64,000 nt of DNA from Bacteroidales bacterium (GTDB taxonomy: Bacteria; Bacteroidota; Bacteroidia; Bacteroidales; UBA932). Where the stretch lies: contig JAFWOY010000039.1 of assembly GCA_017509755.1 (NCBI GenBank), forward strand, positions 1 through 64,000, in the 5' to 3' direction. Below are positions 26,343 through 34,557 of the stretch, in pieces (positions within the stretch are counted from its first letter, which is position 1; each line of letters begins with the position of its first letter). A program made the translations under genes and the position numbers. The notes below the pieces were generated by a model. The model was given only the letters and a program-made list of their open reading frames with translations. It did not search any database and was not told where the DNA came from.

Positions 26343-26384
26343 ATCCTAATAAATGATGATTTTCGCAAATTCGACGCTTTACAT

Positions 26385-26416
26385 TTTGCAAATATACGCA
26401 TTAATCTTTACTTTTG
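26385..26416 (+). promoter_or_regulatory. Promoter of the metal-handling operon, very short leader
   Basis: TTTG at 26385-26388, 20 bases, then TACTTTTG at 26409-26416. The ATG at 26422 is only 5 bases after the -7 box, so the mRNA would have almost no leader. The same stretch carries a minus-strand TATATTTG box (26396-26389) facing sppA, so the two promoters overlap. Confidence 0.65.
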
Positions 26417-26421
26417 CACCA

Positions 26422-26829
26422 ATGAAACAAGCGTCCAACCGACTCCTCTGCCTGCTGCTGGCAGCCACGTATGTTTTCGCATACATGGGCTTCGGCATCC
26501 ATACCTGTCATGAGGACGGGAGCCGGCATTTTGTCTGGATGCTGGGCGATGTCTCCTGTGAATCCATCCACCACCATAGCCACGACGCGGACCACGACCA
26601 TCACCACGACGGCCGCTGCTGCTCCACCCAGGTCTATGTGATCACCGATGCACAGGACAACGCACCGAGTGTGGACCGGATTGCCGCTCCGGAAATCACG
26701 CTTCCCCTTCTCTCTGAGGGTGAAGCTTTCCTTCCTACGATGCCAGCGCACTTTTTCGCCGCTGGTGTCGACACGCCGCCGCTCATATCGCCTCCCACCC
26801 GGTCCCTTCTTTCTGTCTGGTTGGTTTGA
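26422..26829 (+). CDS. Small exported His/Cys-rich protein (HYC_CC_PP-like)
   Basis: 135 residues from the ATG at 26422. A hydrophobic N-terminal signal segment (about 6-26) is followed by HTCHEDG, a dense His cluster at 50-62 (HHHSHDADHDHHH) and an adjacent CysCys pair at 66-67. The order of one His-Cys motif, a CC pair and a Pro-rich tail matches the small HYC_CC_PP-type proteins found beside TonB receptors in Bacteroidetes. It should bind copper, zinc or a similar metal outside the cytoplasm. It is the first gene of an apparent operon with a TonB receptor and an HMA protein. Confidence 0.7.
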   Translation: MKQASNRLLCLLLAATYVFAYMGFGIHTCHEDGSRHFVWMLGDVSCESIHHHSHDADHDHHHDGRCCSTQVYVITDAQDNAPSVDRIAAPEITLPLLSEGEAFLPTMPAHFFAAGVDTPPLISPPTRSLLSVWLV

Positions 26830-26897
26830 GTCAAGCTTCATTCCCGGCTTGACCGGGAGTCTTGTACCCTCACAAACCCTAACCAAACAGAAAAAAC

Positions 26898-29177
26898 ATG
26901 AAAAGAATCCTTATTTCTATTATCCTGTGCCTGACCTTGTTCCCGGCACTTGCGCAGAATCTCCACGGTTACGTCTATTACCAAAACCCCAACGGGAAGA
27001 CAGAATCCCTCCCCTTCGCCCAAGTCTATCACATGGAGCGGGAGAAGCTTATCGAGACTGATGCAAACGGGGAATTCACCCTGCGCCTGACCGCCCGCGC
27101 CACGTTGATTGCCACCTATGTGGGCTACACCCGCGACACGGTGGTCGTGGAACCGGGCACTGCCGAAGCCAAATTCTATCTCAGCGGCGAAAATGACCTC
27201 AACGAATCGAAGGTGACGGCCATGCAGTCCACCCTGCCCAAGCTCAAGAGCGTCAAGACAGAGGTCATCACGGCGGCCGGCCTATGCAAAATGGCCTGCT
27301 GCGCCCTGGCCGAGAGTTTTGAGAACTCAGCCAGCGTCACGGTCGGATACGCCGACGCCGTAACCGGCGCCCGCCAGATCAAACTCCTCGGTCTCTCCGG
27401 AACCTACACCCAGATGCTCGACGAAAACCGGCCCGTCATGCGCGGCATTGCCAGTCCCTTCGGCATGTCGTTCGTCCCCGGCCAGTGGCTGGAAAGCATC
27501 CAGATTGCCAAAGGCCCCTCGTCCGTGATCAACGGCCTGGAAGCCATCACCGGACAGATCAACATGGAGCACCGCAAGCCCACCGACGAGACCCCGCTTT
27601 TCGTCCAGGTGTACGGCAGCTCCGACAAGATGTTTGAAACCAACATCGCCTCGGCCGTCCAGTTCAACGAGAAATGGAGCATGATCAACATGGCCCACGT
27701 GGGCGGCACCGCTTCGAAGATGGACCACAACGAGGACGGTTTCCGCGATGAACCGGAAGACCTGCAGCTCAACTTCACCAGCCGTTGGCTCTATTATGCT
27801 CCAAGCGGTATGCAGATCCGTTTCGGCGGCCGCTTCCTCAACGACGACCGTCTCGGCGGCCAGATGAACGCCACCAAGGACAATGCCTTCAACCTGATAA
27901 ACGACATCTGGGGCTCCAACATCAAGAACCGTGGCATCAATGGTTACTTCAAGATCGGCGTGCCCCTCAACGAGGAAAACACGGCCAACATCGCCCTCGT
28001 GGCGGATTTCAACCACCACGAATTCGATTCGTTCTTTGGAATGAGAACCTATGACGCCAAGCAGAATTCTGCTTTTGCCAACCTCATCTACCAGAACGAA
28101 ATCAACGAGACCCACAAGGTGGAATTCGGGGCCACCTGGCAGTTTGACGATCTCAACCAAGTACTCCAGTATCAGGATTTCAGCCGCCGGGAGAATGCCA
28201 TCTCCGGGTTTGGCGAGTACACCCTCACCCCCGGTGACAATTTCACGTTCGTGGGGGGCCTGAATTTGCAGTACAATTCCCTTCACGGCTGGCTCTTTGC
28301 ACCGCGCGCCAATGTCCGCTGGTCTCCGGCCGAGTGGGTGACGCTGCGCGCTTTGGGCGGCCGGGGTTACCGCACCGCCAACATCTTTACCGACAACCTC
28401 GGCATCTTTTCGACCGGAAAAGGTTTCTACACCCCGTCGCATCCGTTCAGCGGGTCTTTCGAACCCAGGAATCTGAGCGACCTCGACCTGCTGGAAGACG
28501 CCTGGACCTGGGGCGCCAACGTAACTTTCTACCTGCCCTTCGGCGCGGAAGATACCGACACCTACTTGAGCTTCGACTACTTCCACAATGACTTCAACAA
28601 GCAGGTAATCGTGGACTACGAGTTGTCACCCATCTCCATCTTCTTCTACAATCTCTACGGAAAATCCTTCACCAATACCTATCAGGTGGATTTCTCGGTC
28701 AACCCGCTCGAACGCTTCAACATCACCACCACCTTCCGCTACACCGACGCGAAGGTGACGCTGATGGAACAGGGCCTGGTGGAGCGGCCGATGACCAGCC
28801 GCTACAAGGGCGTGCTCAACATGCAGTACGCCACGGCCATGAGCAAGTGGACCTTCGACTTCACGGCCCAGATCAACGGTCCGATGCGCCTGCCGAAGTA
28901 TGCGGCCGAAGCCTGGGGCATGGAGACATCCCCGGTCTTTCCGATGCTCTACGCCCAGATCACCCGCAAGTTCAAAGGCATCGATGTCTATGTCGGCGCC
29001 GAGAACATCCTGGGCTTCCGCCAGCATCACGCCATCATCTGCGCGGACAATCCTTTCGGCTTCGGCGTTGATGCCGGATTTCCCGGAGCCGGTGATGTTT
29101 TCGACGCCAGCAGTGTCTGGGGTCCCCTGATGGGCCGCAAGTTTTACATCGGGCTCCGATATACGTTATGGAAATAA
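26898..29177 (+). CDS. TonB-dependent outer-membrane receptor, probably for metal
   Basis: 759 residues with a signal peptide (1-19). A carboxypeptidase-regulatory-like beta domain (about 20-95: GYVYYQNPNGK, VGYTRDTVVVEP) precedes the plug (about 105-230, with GLSGTYTQMLDENRPVM and GAITGQIN-like elements, here LEAITGQIN) and a long beta-barrel ending in an aromatic strand (FYIGLRYTLWK). The plug carries a Cys pair (MACCAL). No SusD partner is adjacent, so it is not a glycan-uptake pair. The His/Cys-rich upstream gene and the HMA gene downstream point to metal uptake. The stop codon is followed at once by a large inverted repeat. Confidence 0.85.
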   Translation: MKRILISIILCLTLFPALAQNLHGYVYYQNPNGKTESLPFAQVYHMEREKLIETDANGEFTLRLTARATLIATYVGYTRDTVVVEPGTAEAKFYLSGENDLNESKVTAMQSTLPKLKSVKTEVITAAGLCKMACCALAESFENSASVTVGYADAVTGARQIKLLGLSGTYTQMLDENRPVMRGIASPFGMSFVPGQWLESIQIAKGPSSVINGLEAITGQINMEHRKPTDETPLFVQVYGSSDKMFETNIASAVQFNEKWSMINMAHVGGTASKMDHNEDGFRDEPEDLQLNFTSRWLYYAPSGMQIRFGGRFLNDDRLGGQMNATKDNAFNLINDIWGSNIKNRGINGYFKIGVPLNEENTANIALVADFNHHEFDSFFGMRTYDAKQNSAFANLIYQNEINETHKVEFGATWQFDDLNQVLQYQDFSRRENAISGFGEYTLTPGDNFTFVGGLNLQYNSLHGWLFAPRANVRWSPAEWVTLRALGGRGYRTANIFTDNLGIFSTGKGFYTPSHPFSGSFEPRNLSDLDLLEDAWTWGANVTFYLPFGAEDTDTYLSFDYFHNDFNKQVIVDYELSPISIFFYNLYGKSFTNTYQVDFSVNPLERFNITTTFRYTDAKVTLMEQGLVERPMTSRYKGVLNMQYATAMSKWTFDFTAQINGPMRLPKYAAEAWGMETSPVFPMLYAQITRKFKGIDVYVGAENILGFRQHHAIICADNPFGFGVDAGFPGAGDVFDASSVWGPLMGRKFYIGLRYTLWK

Positions 29178-29178
29178 T

Positions 29179-29279
29179 AATCGTAAAGTATATGTCTTGT
29201 AAAACCACCCTCCCACTTCGTGGGCCCCTCCCCCTGAGGCGTGGGCGCCAATGTTTTACAAGACATATACTTTACGATT
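29179..29279. repeat. Perfect 27-base inverted repeat with nested hairpins
   Basis: Arms at 29179-29205 and 29253-29279 are exact complements (27 bases; the left arm begins AATCGTAAAG). The 47-base GC-rich centre folds again: CCCAC-TTC-GTGGG at 29212-29224 and GGCG-TGGG-CGCC at 29238-29249. The whole could form a cruciform or a three-way RNA junction. There is no T tract after it, and the arms are AT-rich while the core is GC-rich. It sits between the TonB receptor stop and the HMA gene. Confidence 0.8.
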
Positions 29280-29341
29280 CAAAAACAGTTTAGCACATTA
29301 ATTGCTTATTCGTTAAACAATCATAAAACCGCCATCTCATC

Positions 29342-29674
29342 ATGAAACGCTTTTTCACCCTCATGCTGACCGTGCTGCTGATTGCCGGCACCGCCACCGC
29401 CGTCCAGGCACAGGACAAGAAACAGAAGAAGGCCGCCAACATCCAGGAAGTGACCTTCGTCACCACCATCGACTGCAAGAACTGCGTCAAGAAAGTGGAA
29501 GCCAACCTCCCCTACGAGAAAGGCATCAAGGACATGAAAGTTACGCTGGACGACCGCACCGTCTGGATCAAGTACGACGCCAACAAGACCGATAAGGAGA
29601 AACTCGCCGCCGCCATCAACAAACTGGGCTACGAGGCCGAAGAGGTCATTCCGGAAGAGGAAGCAAAGAAATAG
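29342..29674 (+). CDS. Exported heavy-metal-associated (HMA) domain protein
   Basis: 110 residues with a signal peptide (1-23, ending VQAQ). The rest is a ferredoxin-like HMA domain with the metal motif CxxC at Cys45-Cys48 (TIDCKNCVKK), an acidic loop and a Lys-rich tail. It resembles CopZ/Atx1 chaperones but is periplasmic, and by context should hand metal to or take it from the partner proteins. It is the third gene of the metal operon, separated from the receptor by the large inverted repeat. Its last 29 bases overlap the end of tilS on the other strand. Confidence 0.83.
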   Translation: MKRFFTLMLTVLLIAGTATAVQAQDKKQKKAANIQEVTFVTTIDCKNCVKKVEANLPYEKGIKDMKVTLDDRTVWIKYDANKTDKEKLAAAINKLGYEAEEVIPEEEAKK

Positions 29675-30995
29675 CCGCGACCGTCCGCGTTGCGGCGGTG
29701 ATTTTAAAACGGTCGTCGATGCGGCGGCCGGCAATGGCGACGATCAATTCGTCGCCATTTTCGTTGTGGGACGTGACGACCACTTCACGGCCTTTTTGCG
29801 CCACGTCCAGCTTGAGGTCGGTGAAGAAATCGCTGAGCAGTTTGCTGCCGCGACGCATGCCGAAGGGCCGGAAGCGGTCGCCCTCCCGCGGCGTGCGCGC
29901 CGAAAGCGGCAGCCGCACCAGTGCGGCATCGACAAACAGCACATCCTCCGGCTTTTGTTGCGGGTCAAAACCCGGAAAGATTGCAAAGGTCCGCACGTCG
30001 AGCCGGTCGGTCAGATCAGCCGAACCCGGAAGCAACAAGGGATAGACGCGCAGTTCCAGGCGGTCCTTCACCAGCCGATGGGTCGGTGAAAAGAACGTCT
30101 TGCCACTCTGTCGTGAAAGAGATTCTTCGATTTGGGACAGTTGCACCGCATTGAAACCGCAATCTTCCAGCAGGCGGAACAACCACCACGAAACCTGGGC
30201 TTTGCGGAGCAGCCGGTCGATGAAAATACGACGGACCCCTTCTTCGTCCACACACAAATCCTGTTTTCCTTCCGCGAAAACAGTATCGAGCAACTGCTCC
30301 ATCGCGCCGAACCGCTTCATCTCGGCCTCGAAGGTCCGCAGGAACGATGGGTTGATCCGCGCCAGCTGCGGGAAGACTTCGTGCCGCAGCCGGTTCCGGG
30401 CAATGGAAACATCGGCGTTGGTCGCATCGACGCGGTATTCCACGCCCGCACGGACGGCATAGGCTTCAATCTCCTGCCGCGAAAAGGCCAGCAGCGGCCG
30501 GATAATACGGACATCCGTAACGCCCGGCAACGGCCCATCTTCCCGGATGCCCGTCAGGCCGCGCATGCCTGTGCCGCGCAGCAGATGCAGAAGCATCGTC
30601 TCGGCCCGGTCATCCAGATTGTGCGCCACGGCCAGGTGCGTGAAACCCTGCTCCCGGCACAGTGCGGCGAACCAGTCATAGCGCAGTTCCCGCGCCGCCA
30701 TCTCGACCGAAATTCCGTGTGACGCGGCATAGCCGGAAGTGTCAGCCTCATTCCGGAAAAACGACACTCCCTGCTCCCGGCACCACTTCGCCACGAAGAC
30801 CTCGTCGCCGTCGCTATCCGTACCCCGCAGATGAAAATTGAAGTGCGCCACGGCAAAAGGGAGCCGCAGCGCACTGTGTCTGAAAAGGTCCGCCATCGTC
30901 ATCGAGTCGATGCCACCGCTGACTGCCAGCAGTACACGGCATTCCGGCTGCCCGGAGGTCAGCCGTTCCAGCGCCCGATCGAAGCGGTCCTGCAT
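29646..30995 (-). CDS. tilS: tRNA(Ile)-lysidine synthase
   Basis: 449-residue N-type ATP pyrophosphatase that converts C34 of tRNA-Ile(CAU) to lysidine, an essential step for reading AUA. The ATP loop SGGIDSM lies at residues 26-32, and the HFNFHLRG and AVAHNLDDRAETMLLHLLRGTG segments follow as expected. The C-terminal TilS domain extends to about 440. Length matches long-form Bacteroidetes enzymes. It converges on the HMA gene with a 29-base overlap. DUF3078 is 6 bases upstream on the same strand. Confidence 0.92.
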   Translation of the reverse strand: MQDRFDRALERLTSGQPECRVLLAVSGGIDSMTMADLFRHSALRLPFAVAHFNFHLRGTDSDGDEVFVAKWCREQGVSFFRNEADTSGYAASHGISVEMAARELRYDWFAALCREQGFTHLAVAHNLDDRAETMLLHLLRGTGMRGLTGIREDGPLPGVTDVRIIRPLLAFSRQEIEAYAVRAGVEYRVDATNADVSIARNRLRHEVFPQLARINPSFLRTFEAEMKRFGAMEQLLDTVFAEGKQDLCVDEEGVRRIFIDRLLRKAQVSWWLFRLLEDCGFNAVQLSQIEESLSRQSGKTFFSPTHRLVKDRLELRVYPLLLPGSADLTDRLDVRTFAIFPGFDPQQKPEDVLFVDAALVRLPLSARTPREGDRFRPFGMRRGSKLLSDFFTDLKLDVAQKGREVVVTSHNENGDELIVAIAGRRIDDRFKITAATRTVAAISLLPLPE

Positions 30996-31001
30996 CGGTC
31001 T

Positions 31002-31925
31002 CTACTTCTTGGCCTGGCCGAAGGTATAGGTAAATCCAATGGAGAAGAGTTCCTTAAACTGGATTCCCTTGCCCTGGTAAGGATCGCCGACGGCATGCTC
31101 TGCCGTCGCCCGCTTGTAGTACTTCGGCACCAGCACATTGTCATCGTAGATCAGGTTGGTGCGCAAGGTCACGGAGAAGAACTTCGTGACTTTCGCTTCG
31201 GCATTGACATCCCAGTTGACCTTGATGTTCTGGGGTTTGTTGAGATAGTCCGAGAAGAGGACCAGCGCCGTGGCCACCTTGAAATTCTCGACTTCCAGCT
31301 TGGCGTCCACACGCAGCTGGGTACCGAGTTCGAAGCGGGCGAACTGGTCTTCCCGGTTGCCATAACGGACGCGCAACTCCTCAGGACGCACCATCGTGAC
31401 CTTGCCCGTCAACGGAGCAAAGTTGATGGACACGTTCTTGGTCGGCGTGTAGTCGATACCAAGACCCAACGACGTGTAAGCCGGTGCAAAGAAATCAGAA
31501 ATAATGAGGGAGTGACTGGCGTCCCAGCCCTCCGCAAACTGTGTCCGGAAGTTATACACCGCGGAGAAATAGAGTTTTTCCGCCGCCTTGTAGCCGAACT
31601 TGCTGTCGAAGATCAGCCGGTCGTCGCTCTTGAGCAGATAGTCTTTGTCGAAGGAATGGATGAAGCCGTAACCGGCCTGCAGTTCGTTGTTCCAGACCAC
31701 CTTGCCCTTGGTCAGATTTGCATAGAGATCCGCAAAAGTATTGAGGGTCAACTGCCCTACACCACCGGCAGCCCACTGCATCAGCGACAGTTGGGAGAAC
31801 CCGATGGTTGTGGTCATACCTTTGTTCCACTCCGCCTTCGGGGCTTCCGGCGCCGCTGGAGCTTCCTGCGCGAACAGCGCACAAGTCGTAAGGATGGCAC
31901 AAACGGCCAGAATCAGTCTTTTCAT
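31002..31925 (-). CDS. DUF3078 family outer-membrane protein
   Basis: 307 residues from the ATG at 31925, which starts a Sec signal (MKRLILAVCAILTTCALFA). A later Pro/Ala-rich linker is followed by the family opening WNKGMTTTIGFSQLSLMQWAAGG, and then alternating aromatic beta-strands ending in FTYTFGQ, so a beta-barrel in the outer membrane is likely. DUF3078 is confined to Bacteroidetes and has no known function. It lies 6 bases upstream of tilS and 11 bases downstream of proS, all on one strand. Confidence 0.85.
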   Translation of the reverse strand: MKRLILAVCAILTTCALFAQEAPAAPEAPKAEWNKGMTTTIGFSQLSLMQWAAGGVGQLTLNTFADLYANLTKGKVVWNNELQAGYGFIHSFDKDYLLKSDDRLIFDSKFGYKAAEKLYFSAVYNFRTQFAEGWDASHSLIISDFFAPAYTSLGLGIDYTPTKNVSINFAPLTGKVTMVRPEELRVRYGNREDQFARFELGTQLRVDAKLEVENFKVATALVLFSDYLNKPQNIKVNWDVNAEAKVTKFFSVTLRTNLIYDDNVLVPKYYKRATAEHAVGDPYQGKGIQFKELFSIGFTYTFGQAKK

Positions 31926-31936
31926 ATTGTCAGGTT

Positions 31937-33427
31937 TTAATAAGCTCTTGCAAAAATCACCCTCCGGTGCGACGGCTTGCCGCTGTAAACACAGGTTCCT
32001 TCCTCTTCGCACACGCAGGAATCAATCGGGATGCAGCGGATCGTAGCCTTGGTCAGTTCCTTGATCTTCTCTTCGGTCTCGGGCGTGCCATCCCAGTGGC
32101 AGAGCAGGAAGCCGCCTTTCTCGATCTCAACCTGGAATTCTTCCCAGGTGTCAACCTTGCGGATATTCTCGTCCCGGAACTTGAGGGCCTTGGCGTAAAG
32201 GTTCTGCTGAATCTCGTCCATCAGCGCGGCAATATGGTCGGCCAGTCCTTCCTGCGGGATATTTTCCTTGGTGGATGTATCGCGACGGGCGAGTTCCACG
32301 TGGCCGCCTTCGAGGTCGCGCGGTCCGATGACCACCCGCACCGGCACACCCTTGAGCTCCCATTCGGCGAACTTGAAGCCGGGGCGGAGATTGTCACGGT
32401 CGTCAATCTTGACGCTGAGGCCCTTCGCCTCAAATTTCTCCTTGAGTTCCGCCATGCGGGCCAGGATAGCATCACGCTCTTCATCTTTCTTGTAAATCGG
32501 TACCATGACCACCTGGATCGGTGCGAGGGCAGGCGGCAGCACAAGGCCATTGTTGTCGCTGTGGCACATGATCAGGGCCCCCATCAGGCGCGTGGAAACG
32601 CCCCAAGAAGTAGCCCACACGTATTCGAGTTTGCCTTCCTTGTTCGCGAACTGAACGTCAAAGGCTTTCGCGAAATTCTGACCCAGGAAGTGCGAGGTGC
32701 CGGCCTGCAGCGCCTTGCCGTCCTGCATCATGGCCTCGATGCTGTACGTGTCGAGGGCACCGGCGAAACGCTCGGTCTCTGACTTGTGGCCGATGACCAC
32801 GGGCATCGCCATGAATTCGCGGGCGAACTTCGCATACACGTTCACCATCTTCTGCGCCTCGGCCACAGCCTCGTCGTAGGTAGCGTGCGCCGTGTGGCCT
32901 TCCTGCCAGAGGAATTCGGCGGTCCGCAGGAACAGGCGCGTACGCATCTCCCAGCGTACCACGTTGGCCCACTGGTTGCAGAGGATCGGCAGGTCGCGCC
33001 ACGATTTGATCCAGTTCTTGTAGGTATTCCAGATGATAGTCTCGGACGTCGGACGCACGATGAGTTCCTCTTCGAGTTTTGCGTCGGGATCGACCACCAC
33101 GCCCTTTCCGTCGGGCGCCACCTTGAGGCGGTGATGCGTCACCACGGCGCACTCCTTGGCGAAGCCCTCCACATGCTCGGCTTCCCGGCTCAGGAACGAT
33201 TTGGGGATAAACAACGGGAAATAGGCGTTGACATGGCCCGTCTCCTTGAACATCTTGTCGAGCTGATGCTGCATCTTCTCCCAGATGGCATAGCCGTAAG
33301 GCTTGATGACCATGCAGCCGCGTACGGCCGACTGCTCGGCCAAATCGGCTTTGACCACCAAATTGTTGTACCACTGTGAATAGTTGTCCTCCCGGTTCGT
33401 GACTTCTTTATTTGACACCTCAGCCAT
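31937..33427 (-). CDS. proS: Proline--tRNA ligase, eukaryote/archaea-like type
   Basis: 496-residue class II synthetase of the ProS type 3 branch (no editing domain insertion, C-terminal zinc-like extension). The N-terminal [18 protein letters not shown] and the motif-2 region with [24 protein letters not shown] are clear, and the C-terminus has Cys residues ([19 protein letters not shown]) typical of this form. It charges tRNA-Pro. It is the first gene of the proS-DUF3078-tilS run. Confidence 0.94.
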   Translation of the reverse strand: MAEVSNKEVTNREDNYSQWYNNLVVKADLAEQSAVRGCMVIKPYGYAIWEKMQHQLDKMFKETGHVNAYFPLFIPKSFLSREAEHVEGFAKECAVVTHHRLKVAPDGKGVVVDPDAKLEEELIVRPTSETIIWNTYKNWIKSWRDLPILCNQWANVVRWEMRTRLFLRTAEFLWQEGHTAHATYDEAVAEAQKMVNVYAKFAREFMAMPVVIGHKSETERFAGALDTYSIEAMMQDGKALQAGTSHFLGQNFAKAFDVQFANKEGKLEYVWATSWGVSTRLMGALIMCHSDNNGLVLPPALAPIQVVMVPIYKKDEERDAILARMAELKEKFEAKGLSVKIDDRDNLRPGFKFAEWELKGVPVRVVIGPRDLEGGHVELARRDTSTKENIPQEGLADHIAALMDEIQQNLYAKALKFRDENIRKVDTWEEFQVEIEKGGFLLCHWDGTPETEEKIKELTKATIRCIPIDSCVCEEEGTCVYSGKPSHRRVIFARAY

Positions 33428-33556
33428 TGCTCTTTTCTTTTATTATTGGTATAAAAATTGATATATTTGCACTAGCGATTAAACGGACGGCCCAAAAACG
33501 GGTCTAATCCATGAAACGCAAAAATACGAAAAATTACATTATTAATAAACTGACAC

Positions 33557-33562
33557 AGGAGG
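33557..33562 (+). promoter_or_regulatory. Unusually strong Shine-Dalgarno site
   Basis: AGGAGG lies 5 bases before the ATG at 33568, in a window where such sites are rare. It fixes the start at 33568 rather than an ATG at 33511, which would add a charged leader before the signal peptide. A TATATTTG -7 box lies upstream at 33462-33469. Confidence 0.75.
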
Positions 33563-33567
33563 TAAAA

Positions 33568-34500
33568 ATGAAAAACAATCGATTCGGATTCCTGATGATC
33601 CTTGCTTTCGCGGCACTCGCCAGCTCTTGTGGCACGTCGGGGTACTATTCCTCTTCGATGTACAACGACGGAATTTATTATCGCCCGACTGCAGATTCGC
33701 GCGCCCAGATGGTCGCAGCGCAGCAAGCGCAGCGTGAGAAAGAACGCGAGCGTCAATACGATCAATACCTCGCCAAAGACGAGGAGGGAAATCTTTACGT
33801 AGTCACGGAACTGATGGATGGAGAGACCTATGAGTCCCGCCTCCGCAAGTTCGACAGCCCTTATTACAACTACGCGTGGAGCGGCTACTGGGGCGATCCC
33901 TGGTACAACCCCTGGTGGGGCTCCTGGCGCTACGGTTACAGCAACTGGTACTGGTACAATCCCTGGTACGATGTCAGCTGGTACGGATACTATCCTTACC
34001 ACTACTATTACGGCCCGTATTCCACCTGGGACTGGTATCATCCCTGGTATTGGGGCATCGGAGGATATGCCGGCTATTACGGCTATCACCACTGGAACCA
34101 TCACCACTATGGACCGGGTCCCGGTCCGGCCCATCGCAGCGGCCGCAACGTTGTCTATACCCCGCGTAATTCAGCGACCGGCAGCAGCATGTACCGCACT
34201 ACGGGCGCAGGTACCGTGGGTGGAAGCCGCGGCATGTACACCACCCGCCGCACCAGCAACGGCGGCAGCGTCAGCACCCGCACATCTTCCGGCACAGTCC
34301 GCAGTTCCGGCTCTTCACGTCCAGCCCGCACAGGCAGCAGCGGCAGCGGCAGCTACACCCGCTCTTCCGGCAGCTACAGCAGCAGCAGCTATAGCGGAGG
34401 CGCTTCCCGCAGTGGCGGCGGCAGCTACAGCGGCGGATCCTCCAGCTCGGGCGGCAGCCGTTCCGGCGGTGGAACCCACAGCGGCGGCGGCAGACGGTAA
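33568..34500 (+). CDS. Tyr/Trp- and Ser/Gly-rich lipoprotein
   Basis: 310 residues, with a lipoprotein signal ending ALASSC. A coiled, Gln/Arg-rich segment (about 45-65) leads into a 100-residue stretch extremely rich in Trp, Tyr and Gly (for example SWYGYYPYHYYYGPYSTWDW) and then a His-Gly part and a Ser/Gly/Arg-rich disordered tail (about 190-310). The composition fits a surface or gliding-related or adhesive protein, but no domain is recognised. It starts from a strong ribosome-binding site and ends 57 bases before the FadL-like gene. Confidence 0.72.
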   Translation: MKNNRFGFLMILAFAALASSCGTSGYYSSSMYNDGIYYRPTADSRAQMVAAQQAQREKERERQYDQYLAKDEEGNLYVVTELMDGETYESRLRKFDSPYYNYAWSGYWGDPWYNPWWGSWRYGYSNWYWYNPWYDVSWYGYYPYHYYYGPYSTWDWYHPWYWGIGGYAGYYGYHHWNHHHYGPGPGPAHRSGRNVVYTPRNSATGSSMYRTTGAGTVGGSRGMYTTRRTSNGGSVSTRTSSGTVRSSGSSRPARTGSSGSGSYTRSSGSYSSSSYSGGASRSGGGSYSGGSSSSGGSRSGGGTHSGGGRR

Positions 34501-34557
34501 GCCCGCACCAGCCCCTGCTTTTCCTGATTGAACAACCTTTTATTTGAAGTAATTGCC

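Noticed and set aside
29179..29279. Intrinsic terminator of the TonB receptor gene
   Set aside because: No T tract follows the right arm, and the downstream gene belongs to the same functional set.
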